Shown here one piece after another: positions 25,793 through 33,500 of a stretch of DNA of 39,685 nucleotides. The stretch's first letter is position 1. Every line of letters begins with the position of its first letter. This DNA comes from Candidatus Poribacteria bacterium. Lineage in GTDB: Bacteria > Poribacteria > WGA-4E > WGA-3G. The notes under the pieces are model-generated. The model searched no databases. It was given only the letters and a program-made list of their open reading frames with translations, and was not told the DNA's origin. The position numbers and the translations under genes are program-made. Where the stretch lies: contig PYJC01000054.1 of NCBI GenBank assembly GCA_003635255.1, forward strand, positions 1 to 39,685, in the 5' to 3' direction.

Positions 25793-25867
25793 GTTGCGTA
25801 GTCGTGATAACATAACCCAAGTCTGAACGAAAAAAGAAAACGCAAAAAAAAATAGCACGGAGGGTAT

Positions 25868-27685
25868 ATGAGCGTTAATCGATTGGATCAATGGATTCGC
25901 AGAGACCGGTTGCGTCCTAACGAAATAGAGGGTAACCGCTTCTTAAAAGCCGCCAGTCTCTTCGCAAGAACGGCTATAGAATACGGGAGAGACAGATACA
26001 GTGGCAAAGATATGCCGCTCTTTGCCGATTGCCTCCATACCGACCATTTGAAGGCACCGAGATCGATGACCTCCCACCGCACAGGCACTGAACCGAAACC
26101 CGCCGTTTGGAGTTTCTTTCAGAATCAGCAGAACCTGATGCGATTGCTGGCTGCTTTAAGCCAGTTCACTGGGGATGGTAAATACGTCCATGCCGCGGGA
26201 GCAGCCGCCGATTACATGTTCAACAATTACTGGTACCCAGAGAGTGGCGTTCTACATTGGGGCGGACACGGCTATGTGGACTTGGGAACCGGTAATCGGT
26301 ACGGCTTGAAGGGCGTTGTCCACGAAATAGAGGACGTGTATCCGTACTGGGAATTGCTGAGAACCGTGGATCCCGACCGCGGCGAGATGCTGATGAAAGG
26401 GATTTGGGAAGCAAACATCAAGGATTGGGATGCCTTACACTACAACCGACACGGCGATTTCAAAAAACAGGTCGATCATGCGAATACTTGGAACAGACCT
26501 TGGAACGGATACAAAGACCCCGAAATCAGTGGTGATCTCTCGTTTATCAGTGTGGCACTGGATCTGGCTTACGCCGCATATAGCTTGGGCTACCAAAAGC
26601 AGGAAGAGGCACCGCGAATTTGGGCGGAACGCCTCCTAAATCTGATTATAAAGCAGCGGGATCCAGGGACTGGCATCTGGCCGAATCTGGTGCATCCGCA
26701 AAGCGGCAAACGCGGGCTAAACGTCTTCGGCAGAAAATATCCGCAGGCAACCGAACCGAGGGTCTATGTCGGCAATCAGTTGAACCACACGATTACCCAG
26801 ATGATGGGAATGCTGACAATCGTAGAAAATGCCGAAAAATATGGTCGCATCGGGGAAATGGCACACATCAAAGAGGCAGTTGCACAACACATCATCGGTT
26901 TCCTCAACGCTTCTTACGACCCGAAAAACAATACGCTGAAAAGCATCGTTATTGATGGGACGGATCTCACGGGTTTTCGGATAAAGGGACCTTTCAGAGA
27001 TGCGAAGTTATACTTTGGTGCGAAAGAAGGCGGCGCATTCCTACCACAAAACATTACGCAGCTCTTTACCTCCGTTTGTGCGCGTGGGTATCGGGTTTCT
27101 GGAGGCAGAACTGAATTCAGAGACTACCTACGCACCATGTTTAAAGCCTTCGGCATCGGAGACATCGGTGCCGATAAAAACACCCCACCCTCGTTAAATT
27201 TTGACACAACTGCTTTGGAACCTGCTTATATCTTCGCGTTGGTGGATTTGTATCGGGTCGAACCGAAGACGGAATTTCTGGCAATGGCGGAACGGATAGG
27301 GGACAACCTGCTGCAAGGCAGACAACACCCCGATAGCGGTCTTTTTACGCTTGAAGATGACTTTATCCTCCACAGCAAGGTCATGGATAAACCCGAACTA
27401 CAAGAAGGACACGAGGGGAAAAGCGTGGCTGAACTTTTACAGGACAGTCATAAAACAGCGAATCTTGATGCGATGGAGCCGCTGGCACTGCTCAGCATCT
27501 ACGCCGCGCAAACTCGACAATACAACATCATGCCTGAATGGACAGCGGGTGGACTTTACCTCAAGGTCAGCAGCGTCGGTCATATTGTGGGCAAAGAGAT
27601 TCAACTGTGGTTTGATAAACCCGCACTCAAGCAATTTTACAAGAACAGTAATATCAACTGCACCTGGTCTATTGACGAAGACTGA
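25868..27685 (+). CDS. six-hairpin glycosidase-like (alpha/alpha)6 protein
   Basis: This 605-residue protein has GGAGGG just before the ATG and no signal peptide. Repeated helical-hairpin blocks with aromatic and glycine-rich turns fit an (alpha/alpha)6 toroid, as in AGE epimerases, GH88/GH105-type enzymes and polysaccharide lyases: WSFFQNQQNLMRLLAALSQF, AAADYMFNNYWYPESGVLHWGGHGYVDL, DLSFISVALDLAYAAYSLGY, GTGIWPNLVHP, TTALEPAYIFALVDLYRV and SGLFTLEDDF. Catalytic residues cannot be assigned by eye. It is adjacent to a membrane protein and downstream of the sulfatase region, compatible with glycan degradation or remodelling. The fold is likely; the reaction is unknown. Confidence 0.72.
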   Translation: MSVNRLDQWIRRDRLRPNEIEGNRFLKAASLFARTAIEYGRDRYSGKDMPLFADCLHTDHLKAPRSMTSHRTGTEPKPAVWSFFQNQQNLMRLLAALSQFTGDGKYVHAAGAAADYMFNNYWYPESGVLHWGGHGYVDLGTGNRYGLKGVVHEIEDVYPYWELLRTVDPDRGEMLMKGIWEANIKDWDALHYNRHGDFKKQVDHANTWNRPWNGYKDPEISGDLSFISVALDLAYAAYSLGYQKQEEAPRIWAERLLNLIIKQRDPGTGIWPNLVHPQSGKRGLNVFGRKYPQATEPRVYVGNQLNHTITQMMGMLTIVENAEKYGRIGEMAHIKEAVAQHIIGFLNASYDPKNNTLKSIVIDGTDLTGFRIKGPFRDAKLYFGAKEGGAFLPQNITQLFTSVCARGYRVSGGRTEFRDYLRTMFKAFGIGDIGADKNTPPSLNFDTTALEPAYIFALVDLYRVEPKTEFLAMAERIGDNLLQGRQHPDSGLFTLEDDFILHSKVMDKPELQEGHEGKSVAELLQDSHKTANLDAMEPLALLSIYAAQTRQYNIMPEWTAGGLYLKVSSVGHIVGKEIQLWFDKPALKQFYKNSNINCTWSIDED

Positions 27686-27703
27686 AATGGCAGACTGTTA
27701 GGA

Positions 27704-27960
27704 AGCTGAAGTTTAGTTTTCCTACCTCGGTTAATATCATAAGGACAGTCATCAACGATCCAATAGGCATACGTCTTTGGATTAAGATAGACGCACGTGA
27801 CACTACCCATCCGTTCAACGACCCCCTTCTCCAAACCACTCCATTGTCAGTAAACGAGTTGAATTGCTCTCGCAGACGGTTTTGCTACGACTGTATCGTC
27901 AACACGGAGGTATCCGTCTGGATCAAAGTCTATGTCGTATTTTATAGAAATAATTTGTTT
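27704..27960 (-). pseudogene. decayed DDE transposase fragment (IS701/IS4-like)
   Basis: Read leftward, one frame gives FDPDGYLRVDDTVVAKP, then IQLVY, a TGA stop (27847-27849), QWSGLEKGVV and VTCVYLNPKTYAYWIVDDCP. I recognise these as the first DDE-aspartate block (VDDTVV) and following strand of IS701-like transposases, where the TGA replaces the usual tryptophan of a YWQW-type motif. The fragment lacks the N-terminus and everything after the YWIVD strand, so it is dead. It lies 19 bases past the six-hairpin gene. Confidence 0.72.
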
Positions 27961-28288
27961 TTTCCCTGAAAATATTGTATATTTATAGTTGTATATAGAC
28001 TCTATTATTTTTTATTTTGAAAATTATAAAATAAATCTTATTATAACTTATTATAGTTTGGACAATTTATGCCGGTTGGACATTGGGTTTTTCAATGTTT
28101 TTTTTTGACGAGTTTTGGACGTGGGAAACCTAAGGCGCGAAAAAGCATATTTATGCCCAGTGCAGGCATCTTTACATAGCACTCCGCCTTTGATAGAACC
28201 AAAATTTTTTGTGAAACTAAAAACTTTGGCAAGCACCACAAAAATTTTTTCGTCTTCACGCCGCTTCGCGAAACGAGAGCACGTTCGG
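27961..28288. other. AT-rich intergenic region, no gene recognised
   Basis: This stretch contains A/T-rich tracts and no ORF with a convincing ribosome site or known motif. A 102-codon minus-strand frame here has no recognisable features. Confidence 0.5.
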
Positions 28289-28313
28289 TTTAGCATCAGG
28301 ATGATGCTATAAA
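28289..28313 (+). promoter_or_regulatory. inverted repeat, possible enhancer site upstream of a sigma-54 promoter
   Basis: GCATCA (28293-28298) and TGATGC (28302-28307) are perfect inverted copies around GGA, with flanking TTTA and TAAA on the two sides. The centre is about 113 bases before the predicted sigma-54 transcription start, within the usual range for bacterial enhancer-binding protein sites. Confidence 0.4.
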
Positions 28314-28386
28314 CCCTGATTTTACAAAGTTGTATCGTCCGTAAACCCATAGAACACACAATGACACATCAGAAGATTGGAAGCAT

Positions 28387-28402
28387 TGGCACGGTTTTTG
28401 CA
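28387..28402 (+). promoter_or_regulatory. sigma-54 (RpoN) promoter of the LRR-cohesin-dockerin gene
   Basis: TGGCACGGTTTTTGCA matches the -24/-12 consensus TGGCACG-N4-TTGCW at every defined position. It lies 106 bases before the gene's ATG on the same strand. No comparably good site was noticed elsewhere in the window. Confidence 0.75.
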
Positions 28403-28507
28403 GAGATATGAGTTTGATAACCGAATTTGCATTTTTAATTATTCAAACTCACGTTCTATTTAAGAACTTGATTGCATGTTGCAATCTAAACCAATGAAAA
28501 GGAGTTT

Positions 28508-31090
28508 ATGATGAAAACTTTAGTCATGAAACGAAATATACTCGTATCAATTTTCACAATAATGTTGTTGATATATAGCATGCAAGGCATTGGTTATGCT
28601 CAAGGAGCACCTGATCCTGTTGCTGAATTCGCTGATGCCAGTTTGGCCGAAGTGGTACGTAGAACACTGGGACTCGAAAGAGGAGATACAGTTGATATCC
28701 TTAGAATTCCTAAAGCGGAACTGGTAAGACTCACATATCTGGATGCTAGTTGGAGGGAAGTAGATGAATTGATACTTGACCTCACAGGCTTGGAACATGC
28801 AACCCAGCTCAGAGAGTTGTATCTCGGAGATAATCGAGTCAGTGACATTACGCCCCTCGCACAACTCACAGAGCTCAGAGAGTTAGACCTCACAAGGAAC
28901 GAAGACGTTAGTGACGTTACACCCCTTGCACAACTCACAGAGCTCAGAGAGTTGTATCTCACAGGTAATCGGGTTATTGACCTCACGCCCCTCGCGCAAC
29001 TCACGCAACTACACATGTTAACTCTCGCCGCTAACGACATCGTTGATATTACACCCCTTGCACAACTCACACAACTACGGAAATTATTTCTTGGCGGTAA
29101 TAACATCATTGATATAGTTCCACTGGCACAACTCACACAACTACAGACGCTAAATGTCAGCAATAATAACATCAGCGATATCGCGCCGCTAGCACAACTC
29201 ACACAACTACAGACGCTATATGTTGGCGGTAATGACATCAGCGATATCGCGCCGCTAGCACAACTCACACAACTCACGTATTTATATCTTGTTGATAACA
29301 AGATCCGTGATATTACCCCGCTCGCACAACTTACGCGACTGACAACCTTATTCCTTTCAATCAATCAAATTAGGGATATCAGTCCGATCGCACAACTAAA
29401 ACTCTTGACAGCACTGCATATCTCACGTAACAAAGTGAGAGACATCACACCCCTTGCGCAAGTAGAATCGCTGGAGAAAGTAAATCTTAGTGATAATGAA
29501 ATCCGTGATGTTACGCCTCTTGCACAATTGGCGGACGCATCCTTGACGGAATTAGATCTCCAAAACAATCAGATTCGCGACGTTAGTCCATTGGCAGCCT
29601 TGGTGTATCTTGAAGAGTTGTCCCTTGGAGGTAATCCGATTATCGATACGTCTCCGCTTAGTTCAATCTTGGATGAGAACCCAGATTTTAAAATCGATAT
29701 TGAAGTTGCTCGAGTAAAAGGAGGGCCAACAGTAACATTATCGAGTCCTCAACCGTTGATTGGAACAACGCTCGACGGAAGTGTCGTGACGTTGAAACTA
29801 AGCAGTGGAGTCTTTAAATTTACTCTGCCAGAAATTCGAGACGCTATCACAATTTTCGGTATTACTGGCATCACTTTTGATCGGGGTGACATAGAACGCG
29901 TCAGCAACACAGAGGTGAGAATTAAGCTTACATTCAAGGGGAACATTAACGAAGATACCACGCTAACCTTTACCGTGAGACCAGGGGCAATACAGAACTA
30001 CCACGGTTCTGCACTCACCGCAGAAATACCTGTTTCTGCAGATGCAGAAACAGTCGGGACGGATGCCTCAACCACCGATGCTACACTGAGCATCTCACCC
30101 GCTTCGGTAGGATCCCCTGCTGTTGGGGAACAGCTAGAACTCAGTCTAAACATTACACGCGGCGAAGCGGTCGCTGGTTATCAAGCAACCGTGCAGTTTG
30201 ATACAACGGCACTCCGTTATGTCTCAGGCGCAAATGGCGATTATCTACCTGCTGGGGCGTTTTTTGTGGAACCGAAAGTGGAGGGCAATCTCGTAAAACT
30301 CAACGCCGCATCTCTCGCTGGAGAAAGCAATGGAGACGGTACCCTTGCCACACTCACATTTGAGGTTATCGCCGTAAAAGCATCTACTTTGATGTTATCT
30401 GATGTGCTGCTAACTAATAGTGCTGGTGAGGCTTTTGTGCCAAAGGTTGAAAATGCAGAGATAACTGAAACCCCTCAACTCAAAGGTGATGTCAACGGTG
30501 ATGGGATTGTCAACATTCAGGATTTAGTGTTAGTTGCTGGGCAGTTGGGACAAACAGGCGCAAATAGTGCGGATGTTAACGGCGATGGACAAGTCAATAT
30601 TCAGGACCTTGTCCTTGTTGCTGGCGCATTAGGGACCACTGCCGCCGCACCCTCTTTGCATCCGCAAGCCTTAGAAATGTTTAGTACTATAGCGGTCAAA
30701 CAGTGGCTTTCCACCGCTCAGCAATTAAACCTCACAGATACAATGTCACAGCGCGGTATCCTGTTCCTACAACAACTCCTTGAGGCATTGATTCCCAAAG
30801 AGACGGCACTGCTCGCTAACTACCCGAACCCGTTCAATCCAGAGACGTGGATCCCGTATCAGTTGGCGAAGGACGCGGATGTTACACTGCACATCTATGC
30901 TGTGAACGGAACGTTGGTGCGGACGTTGCCGCTTGGATATCAACCCGTAGGGATGTATCAGAACCGAAGTCGTGCGGCGTATTGGGATGGTAAAAACGCA
31001 TTCGGTGAACCTGTCGCAAGTGGTGTCTATTTCTACACACTTACCGCAGGTGATTTCACTGCAACGCGCAAGATGTTGATACGGAAATAG
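28508..31090 (+). CDS. secreted internalin-like LRR protein with cohesin, dockerin and C-terminal sorting domain
   Basis: The 860-residue surface protein starts with AAAAGGAG just before ATGATG; the second ATG at 28511 has better spacing. Domains: signal peptide 1-32; LRR cap 38-60; about thirteen 22-residue leucine-rich repeats (about 99-385) of the form LxxLxLxxNxIxDITPLAQLT; a beta-rich Ig-like region 408-512; cohesin-like domain 525-652 (ATLSISPASVGSPAVGEQ...); type I dockerin 659-708 with two calcium loops, DVNGDGIVNIQDLVLV and DVNGDGQVNIQDLVLV; and a FlgD-like/T9SS-like tail 765-860 (NYPNPFNPETWIPYQL ... GVYFYTLTAGDFTATRKML). Such tails direct export or anchoring. LRRs of this type mediate host or partner binding. 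A cohesin and a dockerin in one chain is uncommon and could allow self-association. Confidence 0.92.
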   Translation: MMKTLVMKRNILVSIFTIMLLIYSMQGIGYAQGAPDPVAEFADASLAEVVRRTLGLERGDTVDILRIPKAELVRLTYLDASWREVDELILDLTGLEHATQLRELYLGDNRVSDITPLAQLTELRELDLTRNEDVSDVTPLAQLTELRELYLTGNRVIDLTPLAQLTQLHMLTLAANDIVDITPLAQLTQLRKLFLGGNNIIDIVPLAQLTQLQTLNVSNNNISDIAPLAQLTQLQTLYVGGNDISDIAPLAQLTQLTYLYLVDNKIRDITPLAQLTRLTTLFLSINQIRDISPIAQLKLLTALHISRNKVRDITPLAQVESLEKVNLSDNEIRDVTPLAQLADASLTELDLQNNQIRDVSPLAALVYLEELSLGGNPIIDTSPLSSILDENPDFKIDIEVARVKGGPTVTLSSPQPLIGTTLDGSVVTLKLSSGVFKFTLPEIRDAITIFGITGITFDRGDIERVSNTEVRIKLTFKGNINEDTTLTFTVRPGAIQNYHGSALTAEIPVSADAETVGTDASTTDATLSISPASVGSPAVGEQLELSLNITRGEAVAGYQATVQFDTTALRYVSGANGDYLPAGAFFVEPKVEGNLVKLNAASLAGESNGDGTLATLTFEVIAVKASTLMLSDVLLTNSAGEAFVPKVENAEITETPQLKGDVNGDGIVNIQDLVLVAGQLGQTGANSADVNGDGQVNIQDLVLVAGALGTTAAAPSLHPQALEMFSTIAVKQWLSTAQQLNLTDTMSQRGILFLQQLLEALIPKETALLANYPNPFNPETWIPYQLAKDADVTLHIYAVNGTLVRTLPLGYQPVGMYQNRSRAAYWDGKNAFGEPVASGVYFYTLTAGDFTATRKMLIRK
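29169..29274 (+). repeat. identical 40-bp segments in the LRR array, 66-bp period
   Basis: The 40 bases from 29169 recur unchanged from 29235, exactly one 22-codon repeat later, while other repeat units have diverged at the DNA level. This marks a recent unit duplication or gene conversion inside the array. Confidence 0.8.
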
Positions 31091-31193
31091 CGAATAAATT
31101 GAAAAGTAAAGCACGCATTTTGCCTGTTTTACTTCTACATCCTGCTTTAAATTCTTAACGCTTCCTTTTCATTCACGAAGGAGACATATAAAA

Positions 31194-31382
31194 ATGTTTC
31201 AAATAGAAAATCTTAGTCTGTTTTGATTAGTTAGTTTTTCTGCCGCTCTTATTATCGGAATCATCGGTTGTGGTGGTGATAATGATAATAAGTGGGTCGG
31301 TAGTGGAATCTTGTGTCCGTTTAATTATGTACGATTTCCGACAGAGGTGAAACATGGAACAAAATATTTTTCTTATTGCTAA
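31194..31382 (+). pseudogene. small lipoprotein gene interrupted by an in-frame TGA
   Basis: AGGAGA stands about eight bases before ATG 31194. The frame reads MFQIENLSLF, then TGA (31224-31226), then LVSFSAALIIGIIGCGGDNDNKW and on to TAA at 31382. Without the TGA this is a classic lipoprotein signal peptide with lipobox IIGC. After the stop no start codon precedes the hydrophobic core, so the gene is probably inactive. The mature part is only about 35 residues, so the 3' end may also be lost. The next gene starts inside it at 31354. Confidence 0.6.
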
Positions 31383-31641
31383 TATTGGGAATATCATTGT
31401 TAGTATTGCATATTTAGTGTTAACTGTCTTTTCGGTTTACATATTCTTTAGATTTTATGATACGCTCAAACATATCCGAATAGCGTGTCAATTGTATGTA
31501 GCACAAAATCTCCGAATAATGGAAAAAGCGAAACAGATGCGGGAACAGTTCGATGATATGTCTATACACGATATTGCGAATATCTTAGATGTTGATGTTA
31601 GCATAGTACAACATTGGCTTGAATTTGAAGAGGAGAAATAG
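31354..31641 (+). CDS. small membrane protein with C-terminal helix-turn-helix-like segment
   Basis: The 95-residue protein has an N-terminal transmembrane helix (about 6-32, IANIGNIIVSIAYLVLTVFS) and a cytoplasmic helical part. It ends in MSIHDIANILDVDVSIVQHWLEFEEEK, which has the spacing of a small helix-turn-helix of the sigma-70 region 4 type. It could be a membrane-tethered regulator of its neighbours, but its size makes that speculative. The stop codon lies one base from the start of the next gene, so translation is coupled. Confidence 0.62.
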   Translation: MEQNIFLIANIGNIIVSIAYLVLTVFSVYIFFRFYDTLKHIRIACQLYVAQNLRIMEKAKQMREQFDDMSIHDIANILDVDVSIVQHWLEFEEEK

Positions 31642-31642
31642 T

Positions 31643-32170
31643 GTGAAAGTTCGCTCAACATTTCGTATTTTGGCTTTATTGATAGCATTGCTAATCTTTA
31701 GGAGCCACTCTGTCTTTGGGAGAGGACCGCGTCCAAAAAAGCCTGAAGTTAAGAGAAAGCCAATTTCAGCAGAGGTCCAAGCCAAACGGGATGCTGAGGA
31801 TGATTTGAATAAGCGGTTTTGGATAGGCACCGGTTGTGCTTTTATATTACTCCCTGCATTAGGTTGTTTCGCTGGTGCATCGGTTGCGCGCGTCAACCCC
31901 GGCTCCGACTTCGATGCAGAATGCGGGCTTGCTATTGGTTCGATACTTGCTGCAGGCCCACTCGTTTTGATGCTTGGGCATCAACCAACGCCACCCCCTG
32001 AGCGTTTCATCGGAAAATCGCCTGAATATATTGTTGTTTACACAAATGTCTACAAGAAAAGAACCCGACAACTCAGCAGACCATATACAGCACAGGGGAT
32101 GGTCATCGGATGTGTCATTACAGGGGGGTTGGGAATTTTAATGGGCCAAATTTTTGAAAACTTGGAGTAA
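31643..32170 (+). CDS. small membrane-associated protein with PPPERxxGKSxEY motif, paralogue 1
   Basis: GTG 31643 is chosen because GAGGAGA precedes it by six bases; a longer frame starts inside the previous gene. The 175-residue product has a signal peptide (about 1-26), a basic proline-lysine segment (RGPRPKKPEVKRKP), two hydrophobic stretches, and the motif PPPERFIGKSPEYIVVYTNVYKKRTRQ before a final glycine-rich hydrophobic helix. I know similar GKSPEY-Y-x-x-Y-K proteins as uncharacterised bacterial envelope proteins. The next gene is a paralogue with the same layout. Confidence 0.72.
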   Translation: MKVRSTFRILALLIALLIFRSHSVFGRGPRPKKPEVKRKPISAEVQAKRDAEDDLNKRFWIGTGCAFILLPALGCFAGASVARVNPGSDFDAECGLAIGSILAAGPLVLMLGHQPTPPPERFIGKSPEYIVVYTNVYKKRTRQLSRPYTAQGMVIGCVITGGLGILMGQIFENLE

Positions 32171-32184
32171 GGAAAGGGAATAAA

Positions 32185-32688
32185 ATGAAAGGACGTTCAA
32201 CGTTTCATATTTTAGTGCTTCTCGTGGTGTTGCTAACCTTCAGCAGCCACACTGTCTTAGGGAGAGCGCGGCCAACAAAGCCTAAAGTTGAGAGAAAGCA
32301 AAATCCAATAGAGCTCCAAGCCAAACAGGATGCGAAAAATGATGTTAATAAATTTGCTTGGTTTACTGCTGGTCTTATAGGATGTGCTTCATCACGGGCG
32401 ATGATAGAGTTAATCAGCAGGAGAGGCGGTCTTCCCGATAATTCATTGGGTCTATCTTTAGGACTTCTTGTTGTGGTGGTACCAACTTTTTCCCCTATTG
32501 TTTCTGCCGCATCTGTTTCATCCGCTCCACCCCCTGAGAGACTTTTGGGAAAATCATCCGAATACGTTAATGCTTACGTTGACAGTTACGGAAAAGAAGT
32601 CAAACGACAGCGGGTTATATCAAGTGCAGCAGGCTGCGGGGTAAGCTTGCTCGCTATTGGTGTAATGAGTATACAAGTCATTCAGTAA
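32185..32688 (+). CDS. small membrane-associated protein with PPPERxxGKSxEY motif, paralogue 2
   Basis: This 167-residue protein starts MKGRSTFHILVLLVVLLTF, nearly the same signal peptide as its upstream neighbour. It keeps the basic linker (RARPTKPKVERKQNP), a central hydrophobic stretch, PPPERLLGKSSEYVNAYVDSYGKEVKRQR and a terminal hydrophobic helix. The two genes are 14 bases apart and clearly arose by duplication; the middle parts differ most. Function is unknown. The paired basic linker and tyrosine-rich motif suggest a shared envelope location. Confidence 0.75.
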   Translation: MKGRSTFHILVLLVVLLTFSSHTVLGRARPTKPKVERKQNPIELQAKQDAKNDVNKFAWFTAGLIGCASSRAMIELISRRGGLPDNSLGLSLGLLVVVVPTFSPIVSAASVSSAPPPERLLGKSSEYVNAYVDSYGKEVKRQRVISSAAGCGVSLLAIGVMSIQVIQ

Positions 32689-32788
32689 AATGAGGGGCTA
32701 ACCCGAGAAACCTTCCAGCAAGGCACTAAAAAACTTGTAGGGCAAGTACTATTCGTCTGTCCATCTTTAAATTGTAGATAGATTAATT

Positions 32789-32882
32789 CGTAGTAGTGCG
32801 ATTTATCGCACGTCTCCGCTCAGAAACGGGCAATAATGCACTTCGCATTTGGGCTAGTACGCCGCAGAATTGTCCTACTACG
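32789..32882. repeat. hairpin repeat with CGTAGTAG/CTACTACG ends
   Basis: The ends CGTAGTAG (32789-32796) and CTACTACG (32875-32882) are perfect inverted repeats. The left end is followed by the stem GTGCGA-TTTA-TCGCAC (32796-32811). The same GTAGTAG plus TTTA-loop stem design occurs at 6582-6603 with covarying stem bases (GCGCAA/TTGCGC), which argues for selection on structure. Confidence 0.65.
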
Positions 32883-32940
32883 AACGAGGTTACTTCTAAT
32901 TTTACACTTGACAGACGACTATGTCTTAACCCTACAAGTT

Positions 32941-33059
32941 TTATAGTAAAGCACGAAAATAAGTTGATACTCCACGATAACGTTACCCGCTCGTAGGGGC
33001 TGGGTAACCCAGCCCCTACGGTCAACCGCGCGTCCAAATAATTATGGGCTTTACTATAA
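32941..33059. mobile_element. MITE-like element, copy B (TTATAGTAAA terminal inverted repeats)
   Basis: TTATAGTAAAGC at 32941 and GCTTTACTATAA ending at 33059 form 12-base perfect terminal inverted repeats of a 119-bp non-coding element. In the middle is a 27-base perfect palindrome (32993-33019, 13-base arms around one base). The ends match those of the longer element at 19981-20209, so the two share a mobiliser. Confidence 0.72.
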
Positions 33060-33089
33060 TAAGCATTGCGTCCTGAACGGAATTTATTT

Positions 33090-33500
33090 TCACTGTGAAT
33101 AGTCGTTGCGTTTTGCTGGGTCATCCGTGAAGTATTCGACGAACTCCCATTCAAAACCATCCGCATCAATGAAATAGATGCGTTTTCGGTGGGGATGCGG
33201 CCCAACTTTATACCCTTCTTTATAGCCAGCAGCCAGCAAGCGTTCTCTGATGCCTTCAGCGTCATCAACAGCAAAACCGAGATGGTTCACATACCTCCCC
33301 TTACGGTCACCTGTGAACGGCTGCTTACGGTCCGACAAGGCGATGTAAAAATCGACAGTCCCAAGATGACACCATTTCGTTCCGTTCGCATTCTCACCAC
33401 CACCCCTGACTCGAAAATCTGGAAAGGCAGTTGTTAGAAAATCGATCGCTTTTTCAAGGTCATTCACGGTCATATTCGCGTGTTCAAGATAACGACTCAT
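33090..33500 (-). CDS. VOC (glyoxalase/bleomycin resistance/dioxygenase) family protein
   Basis: This 136-residue protein begins YLEHANMTVNDLEKAIDFLTTAFP and includes HLGTVDFYIALSD, GRYVNHLGFAVDDAEGIRERL and KRIYFIDADGFEWEFVEY, the two beta-alpha-beta-beta-beta halves of a VOC domain. Likely metal ligands are H8, H74-region HLGFAV and E123 in the WEFVEY strand. The reaction could be lactoylglutathione lyase-like, fosfomycin-type or ring-cleaving; sequence alone does not choose. AGGAGG precedes the ATG. It is divergent from the Rieske activator gene. Confidence 0.85.
   Translation of the reverse strand: MSRYLEHANMTVNDLEKAIDFLTTAFPDFRVRGGGENANGTKWCHLGTVDFYIALSDRKQPFTGDRKGRYVNHLGFAVDDAEGIRERLLAAGYKEGYKVGPHPHRKRIYFIDADGFEWEFVEYFTDDPAKRNDYSQ

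Noticed and set aside
28051..28359. 102-codon minus-strand frame in the AT-rich spacer
   Set aside because: No ribosome site, no recognisable domain, and it overlaps the inverted repeat upstream of the sigma-54 promoter.
28600..29364. 254-codon minus-strand frame antisense to the LRR gene
   Set aside because: Its serine-cysteine repeats are the mirror of the LRR codon repeats; it is a shadow.
27847..31226. Two in-frame TGA codons, one at an expected tryptophan, hinting at TGA recoded as an amino acid
   Set aside because: Intact genes here end in TGA (for example at 17222, 27685, 36945 and the cysteine desulfurase) and use TGG for tryptophan, so nonsense mutations in decaying genes explain it better.
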